From: Gracilaria caudata
Lineage: Eukaryota; Rhodophyta; Florideophyceae; Gracilariales; Gracilariaceae
Reading direction: 5' to 3'
Assembly: GCA_030374735.1 (NCBI GenBank)
Contig: JASCIV010000583.1
Coordinates: 1 to 16,160, forward strand
Length of the DNA stretch: 16,160 nucleotides
Below the pieces are notes generated by a model. The model saw only the letters and a program-made list of their open reading frames with translations. It did not search any database and was not told the DNA's origin. Made by a program: the position numbers and the translations under genes. Numbering within the stretch: position 1 is the first letter of the stretch; every line of letters starts with the position of its first letter. This document shows, in pieces, positions 13,824 through 16,160 of this stretch.

Positions 13824-15248
13824 ATGGACAATCAAAGGGTGCCGTCTACCACCGTAACGCTCCCACTCGCTCGTCGCTCGTGTTCGCCGCGTCTTCAACA
13901 GCCTATCAAGCGTCGTCGCGACGCCAACAGCGCCCACATCTCCATGGCCGGTGAATGTACCATCGGCGGACATCTGGACGCGCCCGCGCATCTACGTTGT
14001 GTGCTTGCCAACATGCTACAGGACCCGCAGCTACACTCTCTTTGTGACGTGGTGCTCATTGTACAGGATGAACGCTTCCCGGCGCACCGCGCAGTACTGG
14101 CGGCTGTGTCCACTGTGTTCAAGGCCATGTTCACCAACTCTATGAAGGAGCGAAGCTCACCGGAGATTGAGCTGCGTTCTCTGGATAAGCGAGCGTGGCG
14201 TATGGCCATGCAGTATATTTATCATGCGCAGTTGGATATTCATGACGAGGCTACTGCGTTGTTATTGTTGGCCACTGCTAGAATGTATCAACTGGAACGG
14301 TTGGAATGCTTTGTGGAGAACTTTTTGGTGTCGCGCGTGTGCATGCAAAACTGCTTCTCATTGTTGCACCAGGCGCAACAGTATGAGCTGAATGCGTTGC
14401 AGGCGGCTTGTTACCGCGCTATGGAGGACAATTTTGAGGCCATTTCGATGTCGCCCGCGTTTGTACAGTGCCCGTTTTCGTTGTTGAAGCGCGTTATCTC
14501 GAGCGGCGCGCTCATGGTGAAGAGTGAGATTTTTGTGTTTGAAGCGATTTTGAGATGGGTGAACGGTGAGGAGAAACAACGGAGTGAACATTTGGAGGAA
14601 CTGCTTCAACAGCTTCGACTGGACAAACTGTCCGATTCGCAACTGGCGCAGATTGGACGCTCGGCGATTGTGTTCAAGTCGGAGTCGTTTCGACAACAGA
14701 TATTCGATAGACTTACCAGACAACGTAGCGATGAGCAGGTGGAACAGGCTCTTCAAAGCGCGTGTCATCTCAAACCTCGTCGACGTGATGCTAAGGTGTT
14801 TTCGTTCTGTCACTTGCAGCGCGCCATCACAAGAATGCCGGCAGCAGACGAAGAAGAGATTGTACGGACTCCCTGGGCACTCGACGAACAAAGTGGCATC
14901 TTGTGGCGTCTAAAGATCTATCCGAGAGGCTATGGAAAGGCGAAGGAGCTTTTCTTGTCCATGTACGTGCAGGCTCGAAGCGCCAATCAACATCGTCTGG
15001 ATGTGACGGCCAAATTCGACATCTTTCTGATCAATCGGAAGGATACTACGCAAACGATTTCATTCTCGTCTTCACACCATTTCACGGAGGTGAGTGACCA
15101 TTGGGGGTTCCATCGGTTCTTGCAGTTGTCGCAGATGAGAAATACGTCACTGGGTTATCTGGAGGAGGAGAGCGATTCGTTGTTGCTGGGCGCCACGCTT
15201 TACATGCCTGGTTCAGCGAAGGACAAGTCGTGTTGTACTTCCACATGA
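13824..15248 (+). CDS. BTB-BACK-MATH domain protein, probable CUL3 adaptor
   Basis: The 474-residue protein begins with a basic, disordered leader. A BTB/POZ domain follows (about 63-165; SLCDVVLIVQDERFPAHRAV is a textbook BTB core, then YIYHAQLDI). A BACK domain (about 170-295) includes LLHQAQQYELNAL and LKRVISSGALMVKSE. The C-terminal domain (about 352-462) reads as MATH/TRAF-like: GILWRLKIYPRGYGKAKELF, then VTAKFDIFLIN, HWGFHRFL and a final LLLGATLYM strand. BTB proteins with BACK usually recruit substrates to CUL3 ubiquitin ligases, with MATH as substrate reader, in cytosol or nucleus. In SPOP and plant BPM proteins MATH comes before BTB; here the order is reversed. The ATG at 13824 is preferred; a second at 13944 (MAGECTIGG) has a stronger context and would also keep all domains. 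The frame upstream of 13824 has no domain. Confidence 0.85.
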   Translation: MDNQRVPSTTVTLPLARRSCSPRLQQPIKRRRDANSAHISMAGECTIGGHLDAPAHLRCVLANMLQDPQLHSLCDVVLIVQDERFPAHRAVLAAVSTVFKAMFTNSMKERSSPEIELRSLDKRAWRMAMQYIYHAQLDIHDEATALLLLATARMYQLERLECFVENFLVSRVCMQNCFSLLHQAQQYELNALQAACYRAMEDNFEAISMSPAFVQCPFSLLKRVISSGALMVKSEIFVFEAILRWVNGEEKQRSEHLEELLQQLRLDKLSDSQLAQIGRSAIVFKSESFRQQIFDRLTRQRSDEQVEQALQSACHLKPRRRDAKVFSFCHLQRAITRMPAADEEEIVRTPWALDEQSGILWRLKIYPRGYGKAKELFLSMYVQARSANQHRLDVTAKFDIFLINRKDTTQTISFSSSHHFTEVSDHWGFHRFLQLSQMRNTSLGYLEEESDSLLLGATLYMPGSAKDKSCCTST

Positions 15249-15648
15249 TCGTTGTGGGGGGGGTGAAGGGGGGGAGGGGAAGGGGGTAGCGGAGCCGCGC
15301 GCCGCGCGCTTGTTTATGTTTGTTTTTTGTTGTTGCTCAACTGCTTGATGTGCTTTTCTGTATTGTGTGCTAACTACGTAACTGTGTACTTGGAGACTCC
15401 AAGATGGAGTTGGACTAACGCTAAGACTTTTTCTATAAACTGATCGTGATATCTTCTTTGCATCTTGTCCGCCAGATACTCAAATTAATTAAAATATCTG
15501 CCTCAGCCCGCATGACACGTTTCTCGTCTTGGTTGAGCTCGACCGACTTTGTTGTGTCTTCGAGCTTCCGCTTTCCGCTTCCGCCGCCGCCCCCCCCCCG
15601 CCTGCGTCGCGCTCGCTCTCCACGCCGTGCAAGCTTTGTCTCTCTAAA
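15249..15648. other. Intergenic stretch between the BTB gene and the right-edge gene
   Basis: It holds the G-run cluster directly after the BTB stop, a GCGCGC tract near 15297-15310, and a 6-base stem ACTCCA-AGA-TGGAGT (15396-15410). A TATAAA at 15434-15439 could be a TATA box for the next gene or a variant polyadenylation signal. A C10 run lies at 15590-15599. No RNA gene recognised. Confidence 0.45.
15256..15286 (+). promoter_or_regulatory. Canonical G-quadruplex candidate in the BTB 3' UTR
   Basis: Four G-runs with short loops: G8 (15256-15263), G7 (15268-15274), G4 (15276-15279) and G5 (15282-15286), with loops of four, one and two bases. This fits the standard quadruplex pattern with at least four tetrads. 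It begins eight bases after the stop codon on the coding strand, so it would form in the mRNA. Effect on translation, stability or 3' processing is inference. Confidence 0.6.
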
Positions 15649-16160
15649 ATGTCGCTTCTTCTCTTCCTCCCCTCAGCCCCCTTGCTGCCGCGCCACCACC
15701 ACCGCCCGTCCGTCGCTGCGCGTCGCACGCCCTCCCGCCCCACCGCGCGGGGCTTACCGCGCTCATGTCTCCCATCCTCCTCCGACCAGCAGCCCGGTGA
15801 CCCCGAATGGATGCAACTGGCGCGCGAACTCGCCCCCGACTCCAACTCTGTGGACAACGCCGCCCAAAACGCCGTACCACAGAGCAAGTGGAACTACCCA
15901 CAGGGCAGCTTCGATGAGGGTGACGGCGAGGCGCAGAGCGCCTGGTCCGCCTGGAACGACGCGCAGAGCCGCATTGAACAGCCGCTCGCCGAACGAGACC
16001 CCAAAGCAGAGACCGACTTTTGGCGCGACGCCGCGCGCGACATTGCCAAAGACGTCGAGACGCCATCGACGCAAGAGTCGGATGCCGTGCGTTCTTCTTC
16101 TGCCTCGGACGTGTGGCAGATGGCGAGAGAGGTGACTGGTGAGATGGTGGACTTGCAAAC
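15649..16160 (+). CDS. N-terminal part of a probably organelle-targeted protein, function unknown
   Basis: The frame opens at the ATG at 15649 (AAAATG context) and runs off the right edge after 170 codons without a stop. Residues 1-44 are Leu/Pro/Arg/His/Ser-rich with no acidic residue, like a plastid or mitochondrial transit peptide. From residue 45 the composition changes sharply to Asp/Glu/Ala/Gln/Trp-rich, typical of real protein. Three short related motifs fit Trp-x(2,3)-Ala-Arg-Glu/Asp-hydrophobic-Ala/Thr: WMQLARELA (54-62), WRDAARDIA (125-133) and WQMAREVT (156-163). A further WSAWNDAQSR is at 99-108. I do not recognise the family. An intron acceptor-like tract (CCTCCCCTCAG, ending near 15676) lies inside the leader, so the true start could be upstream with splicing. 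The other forward frame here (15446-16135) is Pro/Arg/Thr-rich and looks like a shadow. Confidence 0.72.
   Translation, partial: MSLLLFLPSAPLLPRHHHRPSVAARRTPSRPTARGLPRSCLPSSSDQQPGDPEWMQLARELAPDSNSVDNAAQNAVPQSKWNYPQGSFDEGDGEAQSAWSAWNDAQSRIEQPLAERDPKAETDFWRDAARDIAKDVETPSTQESDAVRSSSASDVWQMAREVTGEMVDLQ

Overview
The window looks like nuclear DNA from a gene-dense, intron-poor single-celled eukaryote. It encodes a 26S proteasome base subunit, an ER-Golgi SNARE, an OSCA/TMEM63-type channel, a copine-like C2 protein and a BTB-BACK-MATH protein, all eukaryotic families, yet every long reading frame is uninterrupted and genes are spaced by tens to hundreds of bases. There are no operons, Shine-Dalgarno signals, CRISPR arrays, insertion sequences, tRNAs or rRNAs that I could see. 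Two proteins start with Ala/Ser/Arg-rich leaders that resemble organelle transit peptides, so a compact-genome alga (for example a red alga) is one possibility. I could not fix the lineage from the sequence.

Layout. 1-969 (+): C-terminal part of a secreted or surface cysteine-rich protein that runs in from the left edge. 1262-1507 (+): a short frame ending in a membrane segment, possibly its detached last exon or a small separate gene. 1508-1860: structured upstream region of the proteasome gene. 1861-4869 (+): RPN1/PSMD2, complete. 4870-5885: about 1 kb without a gene. 5886-7040 (+): tandem-C2 copine-like protein lacking the vWA domain. 7041-7579: 3' space between convergent genes. 7580-10015 (-): CSC1/OSCA/TMEM63 channel. 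10016-10383: divergent promoter with a G-rich tract. 10384-11139 (+): six-pass membrane protein resembling Frag1/DRAM/Sfk1. 11167-11574 (-): BET1-like Qc-SNARE, ending 27 bases from the previous gene's stop. 11575-12016: second divergent promoter. 12017-13042 (+): CX5R tyrosine-phosphatase-like protein with a probable targeting leader. 13043-13823: gene-free stretch with a C20 run. 13824-15248 (+): BTB-BACK-MATH protein. 15249-15648: gene-free, with a strong G-quadruplex candidate just after the BTB stop. 15649-16160 (+): N-terminal part of a probably organelle-targeted protein of unknown function, running off the right edge.

Composition changes along the window. The stretch from about 10 to 13.3 kb is extremely CpG-rich, which opens long spurious frames on both strands. 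The intergenic stretches around 5 kb and 7.3 kb are clearly more AT-rich. Functionally the genes are mixed: membrane and trafficking proteins (channel, SNARE, Frag1-like, copine-like) sit between two ubiquitin-proteasome genes (RPN1 and the BTB protein). Both of those have a TGACGTAA-type bZIP site upstream. I saw no clear multi-gene system; the best leads are unusual domain arrangements in single proteins.
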